From positions 1 through 13,675 of the forward strand of contig CANQMY010000015.1 of NCBI GenBank assembly GCA_947625075.1: a DNA stretch of 13,675 nt, in the 5' to 3' direction. The notes beneath the pieces were generated by a model. That model was not told where the DNA came from and did not search any database. It saw nothing but the letters and a program-made list of their open reading frames with translations. This DNA is from an uncultured Clostridia bacterium (GTDB lineage: Bacteria; Bacillota; Clostridia; TANB77; CAG-508). The position numbers were made by a program, and so were the translations under genes. This document shows positions 1 to 7,200 of the stretch, in pieces (the first letter of the stretch is position 1; every line of letters starts with the position of its first letter).

Positions 1-371
1 ATTCTGTCTTTAACACCAGCTGTATCTAAAGTTCCTCTTATAATATGGTATCTAACACCAGGAAGATCTTTTACTCTTCCTCCTCTTATAAGTACAACAC
101 TGTGCTCTTGTAAATTGTGTCCTTCACCTGGAATATAAGATGTTACTTCATAACCATTTGAAAGTCTTACTCTGGCAACTTTTCTTAGTGCTGAGTTTGG
201 TTTCTTAGGTGTAACTGTTTTTACAACTGTACAAACTCCTCTTTTCTGTGGACTTCTTCTATTAGTTTGTCTACTTTTCATAGTATTAAATCCATGTTGA
301 AGAGCAGGACTCTTTGATTTAGTTGTTGGAACTTTTCTTCCTTTTCTAACTAATTGATTAATTGTTGGCAC
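1..371 (-). CDS. rpsL: 30S ribosomal protein S12, C-terminus cut by window edge
   Basis: This encodes ribosomal protein S12, the decoding-centre protein of the small subunit. Translation from a GTG at 369-371 gives MPTINQLVRKGRK and then the hallmark segments SPQKRGVCT, TPKKPNSALRK, GHNLQEHSVVLIRGG and RVKDLPGVRYHI. About 123 residues are present and end near DTAGVKDR. Firmicute S12 is usually about 137-140 residues, so some 15 C-terminal residues lie outside the window. The GTG start is fixed by the conserved MPTINQL N-terminus and by AGGAGGTG at 380-387, 8 bases upstream. The lysines in PKKPNSAL and RVKDLPG, where streptomycin-resistance substitutions occur in other bacteria, are the usual residues. 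The gene has its own promoter and a structured leader. In other Firmicutes rpsL leads the str operon (rpsG, fusA, tuf), so those genes are probably just outside the left edge; that is inference. Confidence 0.97.
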   Translation of the reverse strand, partial: MPTINQLVRKGRKVPTTKSKSPALQHGFNTMKSRQTNRRSPQKRGVCTVVKTVTPKKPNSALRKVARVRLSNGYEVTSYIPGEGHNLQEHSVVLIRGGRVKDLPGVRYHIIRGTLDTAGVKDR

Positions 372-413
372 TTAAATTTCACCTCCTAATTTTAATATTT
401 TTGTAAAATTATT

Positions 414-439
414 TATAGATTATTTTATATTAATCTATA
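414..439. repeat. Perfect 9-bp inverted repeat in the rpsL leader
   Basis: TATAGATTA (414-422) and TAATCTATA (431-439) are perfect inverted repeats around an 8-base spacer. They lie between the first leader hairpin and the rpsL ribosome binding site. In RNA they would form a second leader hairpin. As DNA they could be an operator, but no regulator is recognisable. Confidence 0.45.
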
Positions 440-446
440 TAATAAA

Positions 447-495
447 AATACTGTTATAAATAATGCATAATTTCAGCATTATAAATAACAGTATT
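447..495 (-). terminator. Hairpin with T-rich tail in the rpsL leader (terminator or attenuator)
   Basis: Arms 447-466 and 476-495 pair over 18 of 20 positions, with one 2x2 T/T internal mismatch and a 9-base loop. On the minus strand the stem is followed by TTTTTATTATA. It could terminate read-through from the 386-aa gene. However, it lies downstream of the predicted rpsL promoter, and its 5' arm begins at about the predicted transcription start. It could therefore also attenuate rpsL transcription. The stem is AT-rich and its strength cannot be judged by eye. Confidence 0.5.
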
Positions 496-524
496 ATTTT
501 ATCATCTATTATTTTAAATGTCAA
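496..524 (-). promoter_or_regulatory. Predicted sigma-A promoter of rpsL
   Basis: On the minus strand the -35 is TTGACA (519-524, perfect consensus), the spacer is 17 bases and the -10 is TAAAAT (496-501, one mismatch). The predicted start point is near 489. That gives rpsL a leader of about 118 bases and places the first leader hairpin at the very 5' end of the transcript. It is the only near-consensus promoter I see between the coiled-coil gene and rpsL. Confidence 0.75.
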
Positions 525-592
525 TTATTTTTTGTTATTTTTACTTACGGATTTTTGAATTATATTTAATTTTATTGCTATAAATTTAAATA

Positions 593-1753
593 TTATCTTT
601 CTTCTTCTTCCCTTTCCTTACTTTCTCTTATTATATTTCTTGCATCAGCTATATCAGCTTTTGCTCTTTGATCCATAGCTTCTCTAACAATATCATATTT
701 AAATGAATTGTTAAATTGTTTTCTTTCATCTTTAGCTTCTTGAGTTGTATAACTTACTGGTTCTGGTAATTCTTTAGTTTGTTTTTTAGACTCTCTAGAA
801 GATTTCCAATTTTTATATCTTTTAATAAAATTCCACCAGTGTATATTATTTTCATCATTATCGTTTTTCTCTTTTTGTTCTTTAGCTTCATCATTTGCTT
901 TATTATATGCTGATATATTACTAAAAGCTATATTATATTCAGAAATAATTTTATTATTTCTTGATATTTTTCTATTTAATGAGCTATTCATTTTATTAAA
1001 TGTACTATTTAAATCAACACCTTTTGATCCTATAACAATTGATTTGCTTTCTACAATAGCATCAATTATATCATCTATTTCCCTAATATCTATTTTCTTT
1101 TTTCTACATATTGAATACATATTAGAACGTATTTTTTCTTTGTCATTATTAATACTTTGTAATTTTGTTTTAATTTCATTTGCTTTATCTGGATCAGTAT
1201 ATGTAACAACTTCTCCATTATGTTCTGTAATTCTTTCTAACTGTTTATTTAATTTTTCTTCTAAAAGTTGTTTTTCTAAGAATAATTTAACATTATTTTC
1301 TATATGTGGATGTTTTGACAATAAAACTTTAACATTTTGCAATGATGTTTTTGTTGCTTCAGCTTGTTCCTTATCCATAAAAGCTTTGTTTATCTTTCTT
1401 TCATATCTTGCAGCTAGAGCTTTATCCATTCTAGCACTTAATTCTGGATCTTGTTGGATGCTTTTTATTCTTGAATCTAAACTTCTTTGTAATGCACTTA
1501 TTTTTCTTTGTTGTTCTTCAACAATTCTTTTTCCATTTCTTATGCTCTCTTTTTTCAAATTAATTTGATTTTTTATGTTTTCATACTCTGTTTTATCATT
1601 TTTTCTTTGTGCGTATATTAAATCTCCATTTAAAATAACTAAATCTTCTCTTTCAGTTCTTAATAAATCAATATTATTTTTTGTAGATGTTTTTATTGCA
1701 TCTAAATGATTCTTTAATATAAGATATTCATCATTAAATTCTCTCAAATTCAT
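593..1753 (-). CDS. Unrecognised 386-aa coiled-coil protein
   Basis: I do not recognise this protein. It is very rich in Lys, Glu, Asn, Ile and Arg and has long heptad-like stretches, roughly residues 15-105, 115-180 and 190-230, which suggest an extended coiled coil. There is no signal peptide or membrane segment. A more polar, low-complexity stretch (about 285-302) precedes a local aromatic cluster HWWNFIKRYKNW (305-316), which is the only Trp-rich part. The C-terminus ends in a Glu/Arg run (REEEER). The ATG at 1751-1753 has AGGAGG at 1765-1770, 11 bases upstream. The gene follows a 48-aa acidic ORF by 24 bases and its ribosome binding site sits just past that ORF's stop, so the two are almost certainly cotranscribed. 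Possible roles include a structural or scaffold protein or an accessory module, but nothing in the sequence decides this. Confidence 0.85.
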   Translation of the reverse strand: MNLREFNDEYLILKNHLDAIKTSTKNNIDLLRTEREDLVILNGDLIYAQRKNDKTEYENIKNQINLKKESIRNGKRIVEEQQRKISALQRSLDSRIKSIQQDPELSARMDKALAARYERKINKAFMDKEQAEATKTSLQNVKVLLSKHPHIENNVKLFLEKQLLEEKLNKQLERITEHNGEVVTYTDPDKANEIKTKLQSINNDKEKIRSNMYSICRKKKIDIREIDDIIDAIVESKSIVIGSKGVDLNSTFNKMNSSLNRKISRNNKIISEYNIAFSNISAYNKANDEAKEQKEKNDNDENNIHWWNFIKRYKNWKSSRESKKQTKELPEPVSYTTQEAKDERKQFNNSFKYDIVREAMDQRAKADIADARNIIRESKEREEEER

Positions 1754-1777
1754 TATATTATTTTCCTCCTTTTATTT

Positions 1778-1924
1778 TTATGAATTTAATGCTTCATCGC
1801 ATGCTGCCAATTCTTCTTCTATATTTTCTAATATTTCGTCTGCTTCATATTTTAAATCTGCAAGTTCTTCAATAGATAATTTTTCTATCATCTCATCAGA
1901 AACTTCTAAATTATTTTCATCCAT
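1778..1924 (-). CDS. Small, very acidic 48-aa protein, unrecognised
   Basis: This short ORF runs from the ATG at 1922-1924 to a TAA at 1778-1780. It starts MDENNLEVSDEMIEKLS and ends EEELAACDEALNS. More than a third of its residues are Asp or Glu and there are very few basic ones. The composition suggests one or two amphipathic helices. A ribosome binding site (AAGGAGAA on the minus strand) lies just upstream, and a plausible promoter precedes it. The ribosome binding site of the basic coiled-coil gene follows its stop by about 5 bases. The arrangement of a small acidic protein directly upstream of a larger basic coiled-coil protein suggests a partner pair. That is inference, as no family is recognised. 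Confidence 0.7.
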   Translation of the reverse strand: MDENNLEVSDEMIEKLSIEELADLKYEADEILENIEEELAACDEALNS

Positions 1925-1979
1925 AGTTTTTCTCCTTTCCAACAATATAAAACTAAATTATACAGTTGTCCTATTTATT

Positions 1980-2008
1980 AGAATAACATAAAATAGAAAA
2001 AAAATCAA
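1980..2008 (-). promoter_or_regulatory. Predicted promoter of the 48-aa/386-aa operon
   Basis: On the minus strand TTGATT (2003-2008), a 17-base spacer and TATTCT (1980-1985) fit a sigma-A promoter with two mismatches per box. A perfect TATAAT also occurs at 1957-1962 but lacks a recognisable -35 at standard spacing, so it is an alternative -10. Either way the leader is short and ends at AAGGAG. Confidence 0.5.
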
Positions 2009-2051
2009 GTATTTAGTATATAAATATTTAAAATTTACCATATTTTCTATA

Positions 2052-2256
2052 TTAAATGTGTGTTTTAATTAAACATATATCTTTTATTGCTCTATCTGAA
2101 AGCATGCTATATCTTAATTTTTTATCTTTTATCTTTTCTTCTAGTTCTGGCAATATTCCAAAATTTGCATTCATTGGTTGAAAATCTTTATTGGAAGTTG
2201 ATATATATTTTGCTAGTGCTCCTATCATGGTTTTATCACTAAACAATCTTTTATTT
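2052..2256 (-). pseudogene. Duplicate fragment of the trmFO 3' end
   Basis: The minus-strand frame reads FSDKTMIGALAKYISTSNKD, continues with QPMNANFGILPELEEKI and reaches DRAIKDI. This matches residues 430-485 of the intact TrmFO encoded at 2703-4187, with two substitutions (R to K, P to S), and then ends in a different tail (CLIKTHI). Weak in-frame similarity continues upstream to the NK of NENKT, where TGA stops appear. The only start in frame is a TTG at 2244-2246 with no ribosome binding site, so translation is unlikely. The fragment lacks the FAD-binding and catalytic parts and cannot be a functional enzyme. The 1925-2363 stretch holds no intact gene: only this fragment, the operon promoter to its left, and 75-100 bases of unassigned sequence to its right. 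Confidence 0.88.
2075..2243. repeat. 169-bp direct repeat, copy A (trmFO tail remnant)
   Basis: This copy aligns without gaps to 2732-2900 at a constant offset of 657 bases. By eye there are six substitutions in 169 positions (about 96% identity). Identity breaks off sharply at 2074 on the left. On the right it decays into weak similarity up to about 2256. See the trmFO tail finding. Confidence 0.9.
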
Positions 2257-2329
2257 CAAGTTTTTGTTCAATGATTCAAGATTTTGTTACACTTATTCCA
2301 AATCGCACCTCGCGATGTAATATAAAAAA

Positions 2330-2351
2330 GAGACTATCAATTGATAGTCTC
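2330..2351 (-). terminator. Rho-independent terminator of the 71-aa gene
   Basis: A perfect 22-base palindrome (arms GAGACTATCAA and its complement) follows the 71-aa gene's stop by 12 bases. On the minus strand it is followed directly by TTTTTT (2324-2329). The hairpin plus T-run is a classic intrinsic terminator for minus-strand transcription. Confidence 0.85.
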
Positions 2352-2363
2352 GCTTTTCACAAC

Positions 2364-2579
2364 TTACCATAGATGTTTTCTTACCTCTGGTGGAACATTT
2401 CTGCACCGAGCTACTGCATATCTAATTAGCTGTTCTTCATCGGTTTCTAGCTTTCCCGCCATTTCTCGACTCATGTTTTTATTTTCTTTATATGCTTCCA
2501 AAAACTTTATCCAGTCTTCCTCCGCTTGTTCTCTTGTCCTATTGAGTAAATAATCTTGTATAGTCCTTTCTGTAGCCAT
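2364..2579 (-). CDS. Orphan 71-aa protein, unrecognised
   Basis: I do not recognise this small soluble protein. It begins MATERTIQDYLLNRTREQAEE, has a central Lys/Glu-rich stretch (FLEAYKENKNMSREMAGKLE) and ends VPPEVRKHLW. It looks mainly helical, with no signal peptide, membrane segment or zinc motif. The expression signals are strong: ATG at 2577-2579, AAGGAG about 8 bases upstream, a near-consensus extended -10 promoter and a clean intrinsic terminator. It is therefore a complete monocistronic unit. It lies exactly between the intact trmFO tail and its duplicated remnant, so it may have arrived, or been trapped, by the event that made the duplication. A small DNA-binding or antitoxin-like role is possible, but nothing in the sequence proves it. 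Confidence 0.75.
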   Translation of the reverse strand: MATERTIQDYLLNRTREQAEEDWIKFLEAYKENKNMSREMAGKLETDEEQLIRYAVARCRNVPPEVRKHLW

Positions 2580-2628
2580 TTCTCTTCTCCTTTTCTTTTA
2601 TTGTGACATTACTACATAAATTAGTCTA

Positions 2629-2657
2629 ATTATAACATAATTTATTATGAATTGCAA
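2629..2657 (-). promoter_or_regulatory. Extended -10 promoter of the 71-aa gene
   Basis: On the minus strand TTGCAA (2652-2657), a 17-base spacer and perfect TATAAT (2629-2634) are present. A TG one base before the hexamer gives an extended -10 (TGTTATAAT). The leader to the ATG would be about 40-45 bases and contains AAGGAG. Confidence 0.8.
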
Positions 2658-2668
2658 CTCTATTGCAT

Positions 2669-2699
2669 TTTCTCGGAATATTTGTTTCTCAGAATATTT
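2669..2699. repeat. Two tandem 15-bp repeats upstream of the 71-aa promoter
   Basis: TTTCTCGGAATATTT (2669-2683) and TTTCTCAGAATATTT (2685-2699) match at 14 of 15 positions with a 16-base period. On the minus strand each contains a TTC-N3-GAA inverted motif. They lie between the trmFO stop and the -35 of the 71-aa gene, ending 11 bases upstream of that -35. They could be a paired regulator site. Confidence 0.55.
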
Positions 2700-2702
2700 A
2701 AC

Positions 2703-4187
2703 TTATTTGATACTATATTTAAAATTCATTAATATATCTTTTATTGCTCTATCTGAAAGCATGCTATATCTTAATTTTTTATCTTTTATCTTTTCTTCTA
2801 GTTCTGGCAATATTCCAAAATTCGCGTTCATTGGTTGAAAATCTTTATTTGGAGTTGATATATATCTTGCTAGTGCTCCTATCATAGTTTTATCACTAAA
2901 AACAGTTTTATTTTCGTTTGGAATACTTTTTAATTTTTCTACATCTATTACTGTATAATCTCCGATATTTTTTAAATATGATTGCATCTGTTTAAATCTA
3001 TTTGCTGCATTTATACCTGCTATAAGTCCTGAAGATATAGATTCTACATAACCTTCTACTCCTGTAATTTGCCCTGCAAAATAAATATTATTTTGTGATT
3101 TTAAGCAATATGTTTCATCTAATAATTCGCTTGAATTTATAAATGTATTCCTGTGCATTACTCCATATCTTGCAAATTCTGCATTATCTAGTCCTGGTAT
3201 TAAACTAAATACTCTTTTTTGTTCTCCAAATTTTAAATTAGTTTGAAAACCAACTATATTGTATAATTTTTCTTTGCTATCATCTTGCCTTAATTGTGCT
3301 ACTGCATAAGGTCTTTTTCCTGTTCTTGGATCAGTAAAGCCAACTGGTTTTAACATTCCAAATCTTAATGTATCTATTCCTCTTTTTGCCATAACTTCTA
3401 TTGGCATACAGCCTTCAAATATTTCTTTTTTATCAAATTCGTGTAACTCCGCTAGTTCCGCATTTACAAGTTCATTATAAAATATTTCATATTCTTCTTT
3501 ATTCATTGGTAAATTTATATAACTTCCACTTGATATATTTTTAATTCTTTCTTTCCAAGCTTCTACTGCTTCATCTTTTTTTCTTTCTTGCTCATATCTA
3601 TCTCCATAAAATGCAATGTCAAAATTTATTGAATCTTTTTCAATTATTGGTGCAGAAGCATCATAAAAATGCAATGACTCTTTTCCAAGCAGCTTTTCTA
3701 TTCCTTTTGCAAGATAGTTTGAAGTAAGTGGACCAGATGCAATAATTACAGTCCCATATTTTGAAAGATATGGCAAATTATATAATTCGTTTGGATAGCA
3801 TAAAACTTCATTTCTTATTACTTCTATTAATGGATTGTTTTCAATCTCTTCTGTTACTCTTTTTGAAAATTTTTCTCTATCTACTGCTAAAGCTTGTCCT
3901 GCTGGAACTGCTGTTTCTTCTGCAATTCTTATTAATAATGAATCTAACATTTTTAGTTCTTCTTTTAAAAGTCCACATGCATTAGTGTGCAGTTTTGATT
4001 TAAATGAGTTACTACAAACTATTTCTGCTAAATTTCCTGTTTCATGTGCTGGTGTTTTTCTATATGGTCTCATTTCAAATAATTTAACTGGAACTCCTCT
4101 TTTTGCTAATTGATATGCCGCTTCTGTTCCTGCTAAACCTCCACCTATTACACTTACATACTTTTCTGGTTTATATCTTCTTTCCAT
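2703..4187 (-). CDS. trmFO: TrmFO, folate/FAD-dependent tRNA (uracil-54-C5-)-methyltransferase
   Basis: TrmFO makes ribothymidine at tRNA position 54, with methylenetetrahydrofolate as carbon donor and FADH2 as reductant. The dinucleotide-binding glycines VIGGGLAGTEAA lie at residues 13-24, followed by the family segments EMRP and PAHET. Two conserved cysteines are visible, C58 in EIVCSNSFKS and C260 in FEGCMPIEVMAKRG; both are catalytic positions in studied TrmFO. Other signatures are PYAVAQLRQDD, GFQTNLKFGEQKRVF, YGVMHRNTFINS and AGQITGVEGYVES. At 494 aa it is about 50-60 longer than typical (about 435). The extra sequence lies near residues 199-221 and 401-425. The ATG has AAAGGAG 4 bases upstream. 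It follows the helicase gene by 66 bases with no clear promoter, so cotranscription through the intervening hairpin is likely. Its 3' end is duplicated downstream at 2075-2243, and no terminator is obvious after its stop. Confidence 0.97.
   Translation of the reverse strand: MERRYKPEKYVSVIGGGLAGTEAAYQLAKRGVPVKLFEMRPYRKTPAHETGNLAEIVCSNSFKSKLHTNACGLLKEELKMLDSLLIRIAEETAVPAGQALAVDREKFSKRVTEEIENNPLIEVIRNEVLCYPNELYNLPYLSKYGTVIIASGPLTSNYLAKGIEKLLGKESLHFYDASAPIIEKDSINFDIAFYGDRYEQERKKDEAVEAWKERIKNISSGSYINLPMNKEEYEIFYNELVNAELAELHEFDKKEIFEGCMPIEVMAKRGIDTLRFGMLKPVGFTDPRTGKRPYAVAQLRQDDSKEKLYNIVGFQTNLKFGEQKRVFSLIPGLDNAEFARYGVMHRNTFINSSELLDETYCLKSQNNIYFAGQITGVEGYVESISSGLIAGINAANRFKQMQSYLKNIGDYTVIDVEKLKSIPNENKTVFSDKTMIGALARYISTPNKDFQPMNANFGILPELEEKIKDKKLRYSMLSDRAIKDILMNFKYSIK
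2732..2900. repeat. trmFO: 169-bp direct repeat, copy B (inside intact trmFO)
   Basis: This is the trmFO-internal partner of the remnant at 2075-2243 and encodes residues of about 430-485. Homology stops at 2731, inside the gene, so the last residues of TrmFO (LMNFKYSIK) are not shared with the remnant. Confidence 0.9.
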
Positions 4188-4211
4188 TTTTCTCCTTTAT
4201 ATTTTATTTTA

Positions 4212-4241
4212 AAAAGGAGATGCTAAAATTCATCTCCTTTT
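4212..4241 (-). terminator. Hairpin between the helicase and trmFO (weak terminator or attenuator)
   Basis: A perfect 11-bp stem (4212-4222 with 4231-4241) and an 8-base loop follow the helicase stop by 12 bases. On the minus strand the 3' arm ends in TTTTT and then AAAA, a weak T-run. The 3' arm contains CTCCTTT, which can also pair over 7 bases with the trmFO ribosome binding site AAAGGAG (4192-4198). The two pairings exclude each other. Confidence 0.6.
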
Positions 4242-4253
4242 GGCAATTATCTT

Positions 4254-7200
4254 TTATTCAAATAAATCCATGATTTCGTCTTTTGACAATTTACTAATAA
4301 AAGTTTCTTTAGTTGAAAGCATGTCATCTGCTAACATTGCTTTACGTTTTTGCATATTATATATTTTTTCTTCTATTGTATTTTTAGTTATCAATTTATA
4401 TACTTGTACATTCTTTTTTTGTCCAATTCTATATGTTCTATCTGTTGCTTGATTTTCTGCTGATAAATTCCACCATGGATCATAATGAATTACCATATCT
4501 GCACCTATTAAATTTAATCCTGTTCCACCAGCTTTTAGTGATATTAGAAATACTTTAACATTTTCATTATTATTGAACTCATTAACTAGCTTCATTCTTT
4601 CATCAACTTTAGTTTGTCCTGTTAGCTTTAAAAAACTTATTCCTTCTTTTTTTAACTCTTTTTCTAAATACCAAAACATTGATGAATATCCTGAAAATAT
4701 TAAAATTTTATGACCTCCTGAAATTGCATCTTTAACTATTTCCATACATTGATTTAGCTTACTGCTTTCACCTTCATAGTTATCTATAAAAAGTCCTGGA
4801 TGACAACAAATTTGTCTTAGTCTCATAAGTAAAGCTAAGATTTTTATTTGACTATTTTCAATTCCATTAGCTTCTATTTCCTCTTTTACTTCCTTTTTAG
4901 CTATTTTCATATAAGAAACATAAATATTTCTCTGTTCATCATCCATCTCGTTGTTTAAAACCGTTATTGTTTTTTCCGGAAGTTCAGTAAGTACTTTTTC
5001 TTTAATTCTTCTAAGTATAAATGGTTCAATCATTGCTTTTAATTTACTCATCGCTCTTAAATCCTGATCTTTTGTTATTGGAGTTTCATAAAGTGCTTTG
5101 AATTTATTATAAGTAAATAAATATCCAGGCATTATAAAATCAAAAATCGACCATAATTCTGAAAGTGAATTTTCAATAGGTGTACCAGTTAATGCGAACC
5201 TAGTATCTGCTTTTATTTCTTTTATTGCTTTTGCATTTTTAGTATTATTATTTTTTATATATTGTGCTTCATCTGCAATTATATATCTAAAATTATAATT
5301 GCATTCTTTATAAATATCTATATCTCTTTTTAATAAATCATAAGATGTCATAACTATATCGTATTTTTTTATTTCTTTTATTGCTTTTGTTCTACTTTCT
5401 AAAGTTCCCGCAATTACTTTTGTTTTTAATATTGGCGTAAATTTATTTGCTTCCTCTTTCCAATTTAAGCATAATGAACTTGGACAAACTACCAATATTG
5501 GTTTTTTCTCTTCATTTATCTTTTTTTCTTTAATGTCTTCAATATATTTTAATATTATTGCTAAAATTTGTACAGTTTTACCTAGTCCCATATCATCAGC
5601 TAATATTCCACCTAAATTATAGCAATCTAAATTATTTAGCCATTCATATCCAACTTGTTGATATTCTCTTAAGTCCGTTTTTAATTCCTTTGGCAATTTA
5701 AATTTTTCAGATAGTTGTCTATTATAAACACTATCAACTAAATTTTTATAACTATCACTTTGCTTTACCAATAAATCATGTTTTTTTAGAATATTATTTA
5801 AGTATAGTCCACGATATATAGGAAGTTTTAAATTTCCACTAATTAATTCTTTATAACTTGAATTAGTACCTTCTGCAAGTTTATCAATAATATCTAATGT
5901 CTCATTATCAGAAATATTTAAAAAAGTACCATTTTTAAGCTTATAATATTTCTTTTTAAGCTTATACCTTTTCATTACTTCTTCTATTTCTTGAGCATTT
6001 AAATCTATTCCCGATAAATCTATACTTAATAAGTTGTTTTCTAATTTAACACCTATTGAACTAATTTTAGGAATTTTTATTTGTTTATTTCTAAATTCTT
6101 CTGTTGCTAAAACTTCAAATTCTGATATATATTCATTTATTCCTTCAGTTAAAAAATCATAAATATAATCATCATTTGCTAAAATTAGTAATTTATCTTT
6201 TCCTAACATAAATCCTGAATTTTTAAATTTATCTAAAGCTTTTGATTCCGCAATTGCATTTCTTGGTATTTTAGAATCAACCTGTTCAAATGGATTAAAT
6301 TCAAAATTATCATATTCAAATTTTACATTTGCTGTTACATATCCATTAGGTAAATAGTCTAAATATACTTTAACTTTTAATTCCTTTGGTTTATACATTT
6401 CAAATTCTAATGGATTGATTTCATCTATGTTTAAATTGTTTTTAATTTTCGGTATAACTAGAGAATAAAAATCTGCAAATTCATCTTTCTTGAATACTAT
6501 TTCTTTAGTAAAATTAACTCTAAATACATTCAATAATTTTAAAATTGTTTTTTCAAATTCAAATGAACATCTATGTAATTTATTTTCTCTTAATAAATAT
6601 ATATATTTTTTTCCATATAACGTAGAAAAAGAAAAAATATCTTCGTTAGTAGTAATTGCATAATCTTCATTGTTTTTACTTATAATTTTAAACTTAATTT
6701 CCGGTTCATTTTCCACAAATTTTATTCTTTCTGTGGAATATTCTGTTTCTACCTCTACTTCTTTTCCGCTCATTGTTTCAAAAAATTCGTCTAAAGCAGT
6801 ATTAGAAAGTACTATACTAGAATTATTTAAGGCATTAACAAAAAATTTTTCATTAGACTCATTTGTGTATTTTTTTATTTCTGCATATTTTAGCATGAAA
6901 TCTAATAGTGGTAAACTTTCTTTTTCAAATGCTTCTCTAGTATGTAATAATTCTAGTTTTAAACCATATCTATATTTTTCGTTTTTTTGCATTCTATCAT
7001 AAAATTCAGGCAAATCCTTAATTTTATACATTTGTTTATTGCCTATTTTAAATTCAAGTTTTATTTCTTTTGAGTTTTGCTTATATAATATAATTGGTTC
7101 TAAAGAAACTTTTTCACCTAAATATTTTTCTGACTTTTGTTCTATTTGCTCCTCTTCATAAAAAGAATTTATCATTTGTCTATAAATTCTATATTTTTCA

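Noticed and set aside
1044..1568. 174-aa plus-strand ORF opposite the coiled-coil gene
   Set aside because: It is the antisense shadow of the Lys/Glu-rich 386-aa gene and reads as a Ser/Leu/Phe-rich string with no ribosome binding site or family match.
2052..2246. 64-aa ORF as a real small gene
   Set aside because: It is a truncated copy of the TrmFO C-terminus with a TTG start and no ribosome binding site, so it is annotated as a pseudogene.
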